The notes: generated from the sequence alone by a model not told the origin. Shown: positions 1-8,264, numbered from the stretch's first letter. The stretch is DNA of 64,000 nt from Andreprevotia sp. IGB-42 (GCF_009848685.1 NZ_WXTX01000005.1:1-64000); one strand, 5' to 3'. Translations and numbers: made by a program.

Positions 1-1
1 G

Positions 2-598
2 TATGTCCAATCTGATCCGATTGGGTTGGCGGGCGGGAGCTTCTCTACTTATGGGTATGTGGGTGGAAGCCCAATCGTAAATACCGACTCTCAGGGACTC
101 TTTCTCGATACCACCGGCGCATACACGGCAACATCAGCCGCGGCGGGATCGATAACTGGTACTTCGGCCGCTGTTGCTGGTGCAGGTATAAGCGTTGCTG
201 CTATCGGCGGAGTTGGTATTGGGCTGGCATTTAATTACTCAGTCGAGCAAATAACCGGGCGGTCACCAGGCGCCCATATTTATGATCTTCTCCATCCTGC
301 GGCAATCAATCAACTTCCGGGCGGAAATGCTACAACGAGAGCACCCTATACTCATTTGCAAGAGCGGGAGGCTAGGAGCTTTCAGCCGGATCCATTTGCT
401 TGCTTAGGGGGAGGTGGTAAACGAAACCATTGCGACCAATTGGCAAATGCCATTAACGTCCTTCGTGCGCAAATTGCTTGGCGGAAAACGGATCTCAATC
501 CAAAGTCACCCAGTTACCAGCCTCATCTAAAGCATATTGCCGATTTGCAGAAGGAACTTGAACGGCTTGAGCGCGCTCATCGCGATATTTGTGGTTGA
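2..598 (+). CDS. Rhs C-terminal tip 1, cut by the window edge; toxin unassigned
   Basis: The reading frame is already open at base 2 with the core terminus [20 protein letters not shown], so this is the 3' end of an rhs gene that starts outside the window. After the core come about 45 Gly/Ala-rich hydrophobic residues (roughly residues 20-65 of the visible part). The final 70 residues are helical and charged, with two cysteines: KRNHCDQLAN near the start of the block and RDIC at the end. I do not recognise the tip family. Rhs tips are normally cleaved off and act as toxins in competing cells. This copy may be the tip of the intact parent gene, because it is the only one without a visible frame break. 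The next gene, 42 bases downstream, is its likely immunity protein. Confidence 0.75.
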   Translation, partial: YVQSDPIGLAGGSFSTYGYVGGSPIVNTDSQGLFLDTTGAYTATSAAAGSITGTSAAVAGAGISVAAIGGVGIGLAFNYSVEQITGRSPGAHIYDLLHPAAINQLPGGNATTRAPYTHLQEREARSFQPDPFACLGGGGKRNHCDQLANAINVLRAQIAWRKTDLNPKSPSYQPHLKHIADLQKELERLERAHRDICG

Positions 599-640
599 TA
601 GATGACCCTAGTGTTCAAATTAATTTGATTGAGAAGTTTT

Positions 641-1126
641 ATGGATAAAGATAATGATATCAAAGTAGCTAGGCTTGATGGATATTTAAACGGAATTTCC
701 GAACTAAGCGGACGTATTCGAGAGTATGCCTCTTTTGCTTATGCTTTTTCTGTGTTGGATGCCAGCAAAAGCGTTGCTGATTTGTTGGTTGAGTACTATT
801 CGCCTCAGGTGCGATTGGAGTTTTCGAGTGTAATTGAATTGGCCGGAAATCTGGATGATTTGGAGGCGGAGTTGTGGGGGTGTTTGTCTGTTGATACTCT
901 TGGAGAGTTGGGCGGTTTATTCAAAGAATTGTTGGTCGAGCGTAATAAATACTTGGCGTTCAGAGTTATGGATCAAGTGTGCGATATAGCAGATTCGATT
1001 GGGGGTTGTCGAAAGGTATTTAAGCTTGAGAGGAAGGGGGTCGATGAAACTGATTGTACATATTTTGGCTTGTTATTTGATGGGTCGATTCTTTTTTTGC
1101 AGTTCAATAAAATGAGCTATGACTGA
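641..1126 (+). CDS. Putative immunity protein for Rhs tip 1
   Basis: A 161-residue, acidic, helix-rich soluble protein with no signal peptide, directly after the tip-1 cassette and with the same low GC content as the tip, which is typical of the cognate immunity gene. The start at 641 (MDKDNDIKVARL) is chosen over an upstream in-frame TTG at 629 because GAGAAG lies just before it. No family was recognised. It has internal leucine-rich helices (ELSGRIREY, LVEYYSPQ) and ends FLQFNKMSYD. The immunity role is inferred from position only. Confidence 0.6.
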   Translation: MDKDNDIKVARLDGYLNGISELSGRIREYASFAYAFSVLDASKSVADLLVEYYSPQVRLEFSSVIELAGNLDDLEAELWGCLSVDTLGELGGLFKELLVERNKYLAFRVMDQVCDIADSIGGCRKVFKLERKGVDETDCTYFGLLFDGSILFLQFNKMSYD

Positions 1127-1148
1127 GTGCCTATTTTGCGGAGACCCA

Positions 1149-1205
1149 GGATCAAGTCTTGCATTCCAACAATGTATTGGTTGTTAAGTTGTTGGTGTTG
1201 ACCTG
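1149..1205. repeat. Short remnant of an element end
   Basis: The stretch starting GATCAAGTCTTGCATTCCAA at 1150 recurs, with one change, at 5538-5557 (GATCAGGTCTTGCATTCCAA). Here it sits between the tip-1 immunity gene and the next Rhs core copy and ends in GTTGACCTGTCCCC. Such GGTCAGGTCTTGCA ends are, from memory, common beside IS200-like/REP-associated transposase genes, but no transposase is present. It marks the join between two cassettes. Confidence 0.35.
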
Positions 1206-1464
1206 TCCCCACCGCCCAATACCGCTACAACGCATTAGGCCAACGTACCCAGAAAACCAACCCCAACGGCGTAACCCGCTTGTCTATGACCAACTGAAAT
1301 CCACAGGATGAAGGCGGAAAACCCCATGGGGCAACGAAGCCGGCCACCTGCTGGGCGAATACCAGGCCAACGGCACCCCCATCCAGGAAACCGTCTGGCT
1401 CGGCGACACCCCCATTGCCGTCCTCAAACCCACTGCCGACCCCGCCAACCCCAAGGCCTACTAC

Positions 1465-2250
1465 GTGTGGGCGGACCAGCTTGGCACCCCGCGGCAGATC
1501 ACCGACCCGGCCAGCAACGCCGTAGTCTGGCGCTGGGACAGCGAAGCGTTCGGCAACACGCAAGCGAACCAGGACCCGGGCAACACCGGCAATCAGTTTG
1601 TGTACAACCTGCGCTTCCCGGGGCAGTACTATGATGCGGAGAGCGGTCGGCACTACAACTACTTCCGGGATTACGACCCCCAAACGGGGCGGTATGTCCA
1701 ATCTGATCCGATCGGGTTGGCTGGGGGGAGCTTCTCCACGTATGCATATGTGAATGGAAATCCAATTGGCATAAATGATCCATTGGGTTTGATGGGGGCC
1801 GGCGGACAACGGCCATGGACATCTACAGCTACTCCCAAGAAAATATATGCAAGAAAATTAACAGAGTGCGAGATTGATGTGCTTCAGGATTATTTTCCTG
1901 ATTTTGATTTGCATCAGATTTATTTGCACAATCCGCCTGGATCAATTTTGCCGTTTCCTGGCTCGGATGGAACAACTTTTGGCAACGATGTTTATGTGAA
2001 TGCTTCTGACTACAATGGGACCAACTTAGAAACGAAAGTATTGTTAGGGCATGAAGCAACACATTCAAGACAGGCGAGTCAGGTGGGCGGGACTGCTCCG
2101 TTTGTAGCGATTTATCTACTACATGGGCTTTATAATAAATATCGAAATATTCCTGAGGAAGTGGAGGCGTATAAGATGGGCGATAGAATTCGTAAAGATT
2201 TGAAAGGAAATAATTCCGATGGCGTGGTCGATTGTTCTTGTCGAAAATGA
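1465..2250 (+). CDS. Orphan Rhs cassette 2 with HExxH metallopeptidase-like tip
   Basis: The frame is open from 1312 with core homology (WGNEAGHLLGEYQ) but has no start codon before GTG 1465. A further core piece at 1213-1311 is out of frame. From 1465 the product carries [13 protein letters not shown] through [20 protein letters not shown] (about residues 1-97) and then a roughly 160-residue tip. The tip contains VLLGHEATHSRQ, an HExxH zinc-binding motif, with EEVEAYKMGDR about 40 residues later that could supply the third ligand. The tip is therefore a probable zinc metallopeptidase toxin. It ends in a Cys pair (CSCRK) and overlaps the next gene by ATGA. Without the upstream core and a start signal it is probably silent as it stands. 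Confidence 0.7.
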   Translation: MWADQLGTPRQITDPASNAVVWRWDSEAFGNTQANQDPGNTGNQFVYNLRFPGQYYDAESGRHYNYFRDYDPQTGRYVQSDPIGLAGGSFSTYAYVNGNPIGINDPLGLMGAGGQRPWTSTATPKKIYARKLTECEIDVLQDYFPDFDLHQIYLHNPPGSILPFPGSDGTTFGNDVYVNASDYNGTNLETKVLLGHEATHSRQASQVGGTAPFVAIYLLHGLYNKYRNIPEEVEAYKMGDRIRKDLKGNNSDGVVDCSCRK

Positions 2251-2615
2251 GCGTTCTTATGATGAGAAATATACTGGTTTTCGTGTTGATTGTAATGCTG
2301 GTTTCTGCTTGCGATGCGCAGACCACCATTCGTGGGCATGTTACGGATAAAAATAATAATCCTATTCCAAGTGCAAAAGTATGGTTGGTTTATGGTTCTT
2401 GGTCATCAGATTCTGACGTGGCATCTGATGGGCGGTTTTCAGTGACAATGATTCACGGTAGTGGAGAGACGCCTCAATTCATTGTAATTGACAGTAGTCA
2501 TAAGACCTATACGCAGCCGATCAATAACAAAGATAGAAAATTGGATAATTTGCACGTTATTCTAGAAGAGGGTGCTCCTACAGAAATAACAGCAAAAGAA
2601 AGTCCTGGGGCTTAA
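2247..2615 (+). CDS. Lipoprotein, probable immunity to the HExxH tip 2
   Basis: The start ATG at 2247 overlaps the stop of the tip-2 gene (ATGA), indicating translational coupling. The 122-residue product begins MSVLMMRNILVFVLIVMLVS followed by Cys, a clear lipobox (LVSAC). The mature part has a small beta-sandwich look, TIRGHVTDKNNNPIPSAKVW, resembling carboxypeptidase-regulatory-like or transthyretin-like domains. A periplasm-facing lipoprotein suits protection against a toxin that acts in the envelope. Immunity function is inferred from coupling and position. Confidence 0.65.
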   Translation: MSVLMMRNILVFVLIVMLVSACDAQTTIRGHVTDKNNNPIPSAKVWLVYGSWSSDSDVASDGRFSVTMIHGSGETPQFIVIDSSHKTYTQPINNKDRKLDNLHVILEEGAPTEITAKESPGA

Positions 2616-2697
2616 TGCTCGCGCCATTTTTTGCGGGGAGCGAATCGGATGGATCACCGACCTTGCTCTTGCTGATACCAGCGGATTCGGCTATGAC

Positions 2698-3557
2698 GAA
2701 GCTGCCCCCCATACTGGGAGAATACCAAGCCAACGGCACCTCCAGCCAAGAAACCGTCTGGCTCGGAGACACCCCGATTGCCGTCCTCAACCCCACGGCC
2801 GACCCTGCCGACCCAAGGGCTCACGTATTGGCGGACCAGCTTGGCACCCCGCGGCAGATCACCGACCTGGCCAACAACGCCGTGGTGTGGCGCTGGGGTA
2901 ACGAAGCCTAGACCGAGCTTGTTCGGCCATATCAAACAGGTTTGCAACACGCAAGCGAACCAGGACCCGGGCAACACCGGCAATCAGTTTGTGTACAACC
3001 TGCGCTTCCCTGGGCAGTACTATGATGCGGAGAGCGGTCGGCACTACAACTACTTCCGTGACTATGATCCGAGCACGGGGCGGTATGTGCAGAGTGACCC
3101 GATTGGGTTGGCTGGGGGGAGCTTCTCTACTTATGCCTATGTGAACGGGAGTCCGATTAATAATTTAGATGCGCTTGGTCAAGATGTATGCCGTTATGAG
3201 AGCGATATAGATTATCAGCATCAATGGATTGAAATTGGTGGCGATTCTAACCGAAGCTATGGCGGATGGCCGGATGATAATCCATTTGGCGGTCCTATGA
3301 AGGTCTTTAACCCGGATCCAAAAAATAAAGAGAAAAATCTGAAGGAAACAGAAAAAGAATGTACAAAAACAACTGTTGCGCAGGATGCTGAAATTGAAGG
3401 TTGGATAAAGAAAAACTATCAGATAAACAGTACTAGTAAAAATATAAATGGCCGTTATTTTTTTGGTGTTAGGGATTGCCGGGCTTTTGCTGGAGCTGTC
3501 ATGAGAAAAGCCAAAGAGGTTGTAGATGGCTCTTCATCGACCAACGCGGGGAAATAA
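2698..3557 (+). pseudogene. Orphan Rhs cassette 3, broken core plus permuted papain-like tip
   Basis: The core copy starts near 2698 ([19 protein letters not shown]), runs to WRWGNEA and stops at TAG 2909-2911 within a roughly 32-base insertion. It resumes in another frame at 2946 (NTQANQDPG) and continues without interruption to 3557. The roughly 130-residue tip has QHQWIEIGG and [13 protein letters not shown] near its start and [11 protein letters not shown] near its end. A His block first and a D/N-C-x-x-F block last is the pattern of circularly permuted papain-like (NlpC/P60-type) cysteine hydrolases found among polymorphic toxins. The reaction is not deducible; amidase or peptidase is likely. 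The break suggests a silent donor cassette. The immunity gene follows directly. Confidence 0.7.
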
Positions 3558-3558
3558 A

Positions 3559-3933
3559 GTGGTGAGTTTTTTAAAAGCGAGAAAATTTTTTTTTTTATTT
3601 ACTTTATTTGTGGTGGGTTTTGCCTATTTTACATTTGCTGTTGTTCCAAAGGAACGGTTGAGGACGGCAACTTCACAGGCAGTTTCAATTTGCCGTGAAA
3701 TTGCGATTGGCCGGAATGGATGTGCCAATTTTGAAGTATTCACTGAGCTGAAAGATCGTCCTGAAGATCCTTGGGGGAATTACTTTAGATGTAAACAGGG
3801 GGAGAGCGGCAATGTGGTTGTATTCTCGCGTGACTACAATGTTTACGATAGTGGCGGGAGGGCGCAAGTGGTTTGCACTTCAGAGGGGAAGCAGATGAAA
3901 AATAGTTGTTTTTGTAAGGTTGATCGTCTGTGA
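3559..3933 (+). CDS. Membrane-anchored immunity-like protein for tip 3
   Basis: Begins one base after the tip-3 stop with tandem GTG codons (3559 and 3562). GGGGAAA at 3548-3554 is a suitable ribosome site, so GTG is preferred over an internal start at 3526. The roughly 124-residue product has one strong N-terminal membrane helix (FFFLFTLFVVGFAYFTFAVV) and a small extracytoplasmic domain with GNVVVFSRDYNVY, then a Cys-rich end (NSCFCKV). The tip-5 neighbour at 7318 has the same layout and a similar VIVLSKEYN stretch, so the two may belong to one immunity family. Confidence 0.6.
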   Translation: MVSFLKARKFFFLFTLFVVGFAYFTFAVVPKERLRTATSQAVSICREIAIGRNGCANFEVFTELKDRPEDPWGNYFRCKQGESGNVVVFSRDYNVYDSGGRAQVVCTSEGKQMKNSCFCKVDRL

Positions 3934-4004
3934 ATGGCTGATTCAATACCTCTTGGAAGTTCCGAATCAAATTCTCACCTATAACCCCTAATCATGGGGC
4001 CTTA

Positions 4005-4973
4005 GTGAGGGCGGAAACCCCGCGCTGGGCGAATACACCACCAGCGGCCCCCACCCAGGAAACCATCTGGCTCGGCGACACCCCGATTGCCGTCATCAAA
4101 CCCACTGCCGACCCCGCCAACCCCAAGGTCTAATACATCTGGGCCGACCAACTTGGCACCCCACGGCAGATCACCGACCCGGCCAACAACCAACTGGTAT
4201 GGCGCTGGGACAGCGAAGCCTTTGGCAACACGCAAGCGAACCAGGACCCGGGCAGCACCGGCACACAATTCGTCTACAACCTGCGCTTCCCTAGGCAGTA
4301 CTATGATGCGGAGAGCGGTCGGCACTATAACTACTTCCGTGACTATGATCCGAGCACGGGGCGGTATGTCCAATCTGATCCGATTGGGTTGGCTGGGGGG
4401 AGCTTCTCGACTTATGGGTATGTGAATGGGAATCCATCCCGTGGGATCGATCCGAGTGGGCTATTTGAAAGCCATCCTCTCCTGCGAGCGCTCGTTCCCG
4501 GTCAAGTGCTATACGACAATATGCTGACTCATATTGAGCAGGGTAATAATTTGGACGCCGCGATTAGTGGCGCTGCGATGCTGGGAGAGCAAGTAGCTAC
4601 GGTAGTGACGTTGGGTGAGTATGGAGCACTCAAGCAGTCATACCAATGCGCTAATACAACAGCACCTCGCCTTGCTGCGGGTGCGAAAGGTGAGTTCCCA
4701 TCATTGCCCTCTGATGTAAGTAACAAAATTCTTGGCGAGCTTGCTGGATGGGGAAACGGGGCGAATGATGCTGTAGCAAAAGTTATTCAGGGATACACCA
4801 GAGCGGAAATTGAAGCTATACAAAAAGCAGGAGTTAGCATGGCGGATATTGCCTCTTGGAAAGCACGGTATGAAGCTATGGCAAAAATTGCTTTGTCCAG
4901 AGATAATCCAAATGCGATTGTTCCCGCTGCTCGGGCCAAGTTAATGCAGTACATCATGGAGGCGATGAAATGA
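4005..4973 (+). pseudogene. Orphan Rhs cassette 4 with helical tip
   Basis: Core homology starts near 4005 with local frame damage. An in-frame TAA at 4131-4133 replaces the usual Tyr codon in KVYYVWADQ, after which the frame is open from 4134 to 4973. The first usable start in that frame is TTG 4389, inside [16 protein letters not shown]. The tip of about 180 residues has a pretoxin-like linker (AISGAAMLGEQVATVVTLGE) and a C-terminal helical domain containing GYTRAEIEAIQKAGVSMADI and NPNAIVPAARAKLM. From memory the last part recalls DUF4951, but I cannot confirm this. It overlaps the next gene by ATGA. Confidence 0.65.
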
Positions 4974-5215
4974 AATTTTCCATTAAGAACAAGGGGTTGG
5001 ATGGAATTATGGTTTACATTGAACCGTCTTGCGACGAAATTTTCTTGCAAGCTGATGATGTCTTGTTATTAATGGCGAAGTTTGAAAGTGAGGCTCCTTT
5101 TGAATTTGATGTTAAATCTGATAGCGTGGTTATATGGATACCTCATGGAAATTCGGCAGACGCATTTATAAATGGCAGCGAAGTCGAAACGATGTGTAGC
5201 AAGTTTACATGGTGA
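4970..5215 (+). CDS. Small putative immunity protein for tip 4
   Basis: An 81-residue soluble acidic protein whose ATG overlaps the stop of cassette 4 (ATGA), hence translationally coupled. It has alternating strands (IMVYIEPSCDEIFLQADDV, FEFDVKSDSVVIWIPHG) and no signal or membrane segment. Low GC like the preceding tip. No family was recognised; role inferred from its coupled position after a toxin tip. Confidence 0.6.
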   Translation: MKFSIKNKGLDGIMVYIEPSCDEIFLQADDVLLLMAKFESEAPFEFDVKSDSVVIWIPHGNSADAFINGSEVETMCSKFTW

Positions 5216-5534
5216 ATATAAAAGGTTCGCTAACCAATGGTTGGCACTTTGTCACCGGGAGAGCATGACGAAAAGGAAGGTGAGAAATGCGGGAAATGCG
5301 CATTGATTGCAGGTTGCAAAGTCGTGATCAGATCACTGGCGGATTGCTGATGGAGCTGATCCCCACTTGGCTGAGGATGCTGCTGTGCGCAAACAAGCGA
5401 TTTTTATCAGTGAAGATGCTTCGGTTTTATCGATCCGGCTATTACCAGACGCTGGCCAAATTATGAAAACTATGGGCATTGGGTTATCAGCGTTATCTCC
5501 GTTTCTACTTGGGCGGAGATTGTGGTTGGAAGTC
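5216..5534. other. Gene-poor gap after cassette 4
   Basis: About 320 bases with only short overlapping open frames (one from 5287 of 59 codons, one from 5367 of 83 codons). Neither has a convincing ribosome site or recognisable motifs. GC content is intermediate between core and tip. I see no supported gene; it may be the remnant of a lost cassette. Confidence 0.4.
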
Positions 5535-5766
5535 TGGGATCAGGTCTTGCATTCCAACAATGCATTCCTAAGTTGTGCTATGGACGACCTCGGCGCATTG
5601 AACTTTCTGGAGGCCTGATCAAGTCACTTCTCGTGATGATCTGCGCGAAGGCCATGCACCATACAGAAGATCCATGCACAAGATCGCTCCCCGTTGGCGT
5701 TCACGATGCCACCGCCAGCAGGGCAATCAAGGTGGTAGAAAATGTATGATTGCAAGATCTGACCCC
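5535..5766. mobile_element. Inverted-repeat-bounded 230-bp element (MITE-like or transposase relic)
   Basis: The left end reads GGATCAGGTCTTGCATTCCA (from 5537) and the right end, read on the other strand, reads CCGGGGTCAGATCTTGCAAT (from about 5768). These are imperfect terminal inverted repeats sharing GGTCAG-TCTTGCA. Rhs core sequence starts right at the right end, so the element sits exactly at a cassette junction. No open frame inside is convincing. A partial copy of the left end is at 1149. It may be a non-autonomous REP/IS200-type element. Confidence 0.45.
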
Positions 5767-6395
5767 GGATTTGCAGCTTGAACAACGGCGCCCTCACCGC
5801 CGTCCAGATCGGCAGCCAGCCCCTCGCCAGCAACATCCAGTGGTCCAGCAGCATCGGCGCCCAAAGCTTCACCTACGGCAACGGCCAACTGTGGGCCCGC
5901 AGCAGCGACAACACCGGCCGCATCGCCGGCCTTGCCCTTGGCGACACCATCCGCAGCCACGGCTTCGACAACGTCGGCAACATCAAAACCATCAACGACA
6001 TCGCCCGACCGCAACTCAACCAGAACTTCAACTACGACAATCTCGACCGCCTCACCCTCGGCAACGTCGGCGGCATCGGCTACAACTACACCTACGACGA
6101 CAACGGCAACCGCACCAGCGAAAACCACGGCAGCAGCACCACCCTCTACAACCACGCCGCCACCAACAACCGCCTCAACAAAACCACCGGCAGCAACCCC
6201 CAGACCTACAGCCACGACCCCGCCGGCAACCGCCTCAACGACAACAACGGCCTCGTCAACACCTACAACGACGCCGGCAGAATCAGCCAGATTACCCGTA
6301 GCGGCACCACTACCCAATACAACTACAACGCATTAGGCCAACGCACCCAGAAAACCAACCCCAATGCCGTCACCCGCTTGTCTATGACCAACTGA
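5766..6395 (+). pseudogene. Rhs core fragment of cassette 5 (upstream half)
   Basis: Open frame with the longest stretch of core in the window: LNNGALTAVQIGSQPLASNI, many YDxxGN-type YD repeats (YNYTYDDNGNRTSENHG, YSHDPAGNRLNDNNG, YNALGQRTQKTNPN), ending RLSMTN at a TGA (6393-6395). The neighbouring frame LVYDQ also closes soon after, so core and downstream tip are disconnected. The same RLSMTN-stop sequence is present in cassettes 2 and 6, showing that the break was copied with the segment. YD repeats normally build the toxin-enclosing Rhs shell. Confidence 0.8.
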
Positions 6396-6517
6396 AATCC
6401 GCAGGATGAAGGCGGAAACCCCTGTGGGGCGACGAAGCCGGCCACCTGCTGGGCGAATACCAGGCCAACGGCACCCCCATCCAGGAAACCGTCTGGCTCG
6501 GCGACACCCCGATTGCC

Positions 6518-7318
6518 GTGCTCAAACCCACTGCCGACCCCGCCAACCCCAAGGTCTACTACGTGTGGGCCGATCAACTCGGCACCCCGCGCCAGATCAC
6601 CGACCCGGCCAACAACCAGATCGTCTGGCGCTGGGACAGCGAAGCCTTTGGCAACACGCAAGCGAACCAGGACCCGGGCAACACCGGCAATCAGTTTGTG
6701 TACAACCTGCGCTTCCCTGGGCAGTACTATGATGCGGAGAGTGGTCGGCACTACAACTACTTCCGTGACTATGATCCGAGCACGGGGCGTTACGTCCAAT
6801 CTGACCCGATTGGGTTGGCTGGGGGGAGCTTCTCGACTTATGGGTATGTGAATGGCAATCCGCTGAGTGACGGCGACCCTTTAGGTTTGGTAACTCAATG
6901 TGAACTTTCAGCACTACGTGAGATTATTAATATTTATGGTGAAGGCCCCAAAGTTGGGCCTGAGGGAATCACAACAGATCCTACCGCTACCAGAGGGTAT
7001 GGGCATACAGATTTTGGAGGGCCTATCACGCTTCACACAAACCCAGCATATGCAGATCAATATGCTGGGTCAGCTACTGCTACACATTCCTTGGCAATGT
7101 TGGTGTCCACTGGCTTGCATGAAAACATCCATCAAAAGCAAAGCAGGTGGGAGCATAGAAAAGATGCATGGCGCGAATTTTTCTCTGGTGGAGATAATAG
7201 TCATGCTCAAGATCGCGCTGAGGCAATAATGCAAAGAAACCCTAATATAATTAATGACTACATGAAACGCATTGAAGATTGTCGGAAATGTTCAAAATTC
7301 GACCAGGTGGTGAAGTGA
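6518..7318 (+). CDS. Orphan Rhs cassette 5 with second HExxH metallopeptidase-like tip
   Basis: The frame is open from about 6425 (WGDEAGHLLGEYQ); the first start codon is GTG 6518. Core end to [16 protein letters not shown] occupies roughly residues 1-115, followed by a 150-residue tip. The tip contains STGLHENIHQKQS, an HExxH motif, and downstream acidic residues (HAQDRAEAIM) that could complete a zinc site; a CxxC (CRKC) lies near the end. This is a probable metallopeptidase toxin, different in sequence from tip 2. The stop overlaps the next ATG (TGATG). Confidence 0.7.
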   Translation: MLKPTADPANPKVYYVWADQLGTPRQITDPANNQIVWRWDSEAFGNTQANQDPGNTGNQFVYNLRFPGQYYDAESGRHYNYFRDYDPSTGRYVQSDPIGLAGGSFSTYGYVNGNPLSDGDPLGLVTQCELSALREIINIYGEGPKVGPEGITTDPTATRGYGHTDFGGPITLHTNPAYADQYAGSATATHSLAMLVSTGLHENIHQKQSRWEHRKDAWREFFSGGDNSHAQDRAEAIMQRNPNIINDYMKRIEDCRKCSKFDQVVK

Positions 7319-7710
7319 TGCTTGGGAATGTAAAAAATAACAAAGTGATCGGGTTTGTTGTGTTGATCGCTGTTTTGTTGTGCCTTGGGGTTTATTGGGC
7401 GGGGGCTCTCCTTGGAGAAGAGAGTGAAAATAGGCTTTATCTTGCATCGGTAGTTTCTTCTTTTAATGGGAGAGCGGCTGAATTTAAAAAAATATTAGCG
7501 ACCGAAAAAAGCGGTCGTGATATTTTAAGTAATCCCAATCATCAGTTTAAAGGTGTTGATGAGATAATTTTTGGAAGGGGCGGAGAGGTTATTGTTCTAA
7601 GTAAGGAATACAACAGGATTGTTGTATTAAGAGTAAATAAAAACGGACGGCGATTGTGGGATTGTGAGACCTTTCCTCGTGTTTCGTTTAAATCCATGTG
7701 CGAGATGTAG
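7318..7710 (+). CDS. Membrane-anchored immunity-like protein for tip 5
   Basis: ATG 7318 overlaps the tip-5 stop, preferred to an in-frame start 13 codons earlier inside the toxin gene. The 130-residue product has a single N-terminal membrane helix (VIGFVVLIAVLLCLGVYWAG) and a charged exported domain with GGEVIVLSKEYNRIVVL. Topology puts the domain in the periplasm, matching an envelope-acting peptidase. Similar in layout to the protein at 3559-3933. Function inferred from context. Confidence 0.65.
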   Translation: MLGNVKNNKVIGFVVLIAVLLCLGVYWAGALLGEESENRLYLASVVSSFNGRAAEFKKILATEKSGRDILSNPNHQFKGVDEIIFGRGGEVIVLSKEYNRIVVLRVNKNGRRLWDCETFPRVSFKSMCEM

Positions 7711-7772
7711 TTGCCGGATGGAACTCTGGGGGCAGATATCGTGTTAAACGGTAACTCCTGTTTTTCCGCGAT

Positions 7773-7850
7773 TTACATAAAGAGTTTGCCCGATGTGGTC
7801 ACACTATAGATCAGGCGGGCCAGCTTGCGCATCACGGCCCCGACCGGTGG
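7773..7850 (-). pseudogene. IS110-family transposase, C-terminal scrap
   Basis: The minus strand encodes KPPVGAVMRKLARLIYSVTT followed by SGKLFM and a stop at 7773. This matches the conserved C-terminal end of IS110/IS1111 transposases (a MRKL-type helix followed by a GKPF-like end). The rest of the element is missing; the sequence to about 8050 has no further recognisable frame. It shows that a mobile element once sat between cassettes 5 and 6. Confidence 0.6.
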
Positions 7851-8052
7851 CTTTGGGGCTAGGTATCCCGTCTAGGTTAATTGATCTTTAACAGGCTAGT
7901 GAGAAACTCGCCGCCCCTTGCTTCTGGCGGAGGTTGAGGCAGAATCTCGCCTCAAACCAGCCCTCTACTTTTCCCATTTCCCATGCGCGGCCAAGAGAAT
8001 CCTCAGTCGTCGATGTTCAGCTACGTCAGCCTGGCGCGACGTCACCCCATCT
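7851..8052. other. Non-coding debris between two transposase scraps
   Basis: About 200 bases between the IS110 and IS3 fragments with no supported frame. Reads as leftover insertion-sequence DNA. Confidence 0.4.
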
Positions 8053-8264
8053 TCAGTAGCACTCCACTTTGGAGTCCGGGGTTAGTTTAACTGCTCGTGC
8101 TGCCAATTGCCGGGCATACGCCGATGGCGTCAGCCCGCCCAAGGTTTTCTTGGGTCGCTCCTCGTTGTATTCTCGCCGCCAAGCCTCAATCAGCACGCGG
8201 GCATGAGCCAGACTGGTAAACCAGTGCTCGTTCAGGCACTCATCCCGCAAGCGTCCATTGAAGT
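8053..8264 (-). pseudogene. IS3-family transposase OrfB, C-terminal scrap
   Basis: The minus strand gives FNGRLRDECLNEHWFTSLAH then ARVLIEAWRREYNEERPKKT and LGGLTPSAYAR, the signature C-terminal end of IS3-group DDE transposases (FNGxLRDECLN and YNxxRPHxxLGxxTP-like). Homology breaks off near 8264, where AGGGGACGGACCACG follows. The final catalytic Glu lies within the retained FNG-RDE block, but the rest of the catalytic domain is absent. Confidence 0.75.

Noticed and set aside
5287-5618. Overlapping short frames of 59 and 83 codons after cassette 4
   Set aside because: No motif, weak starts, and the longer one runs into the inverted-repeat element; not supported as genes.
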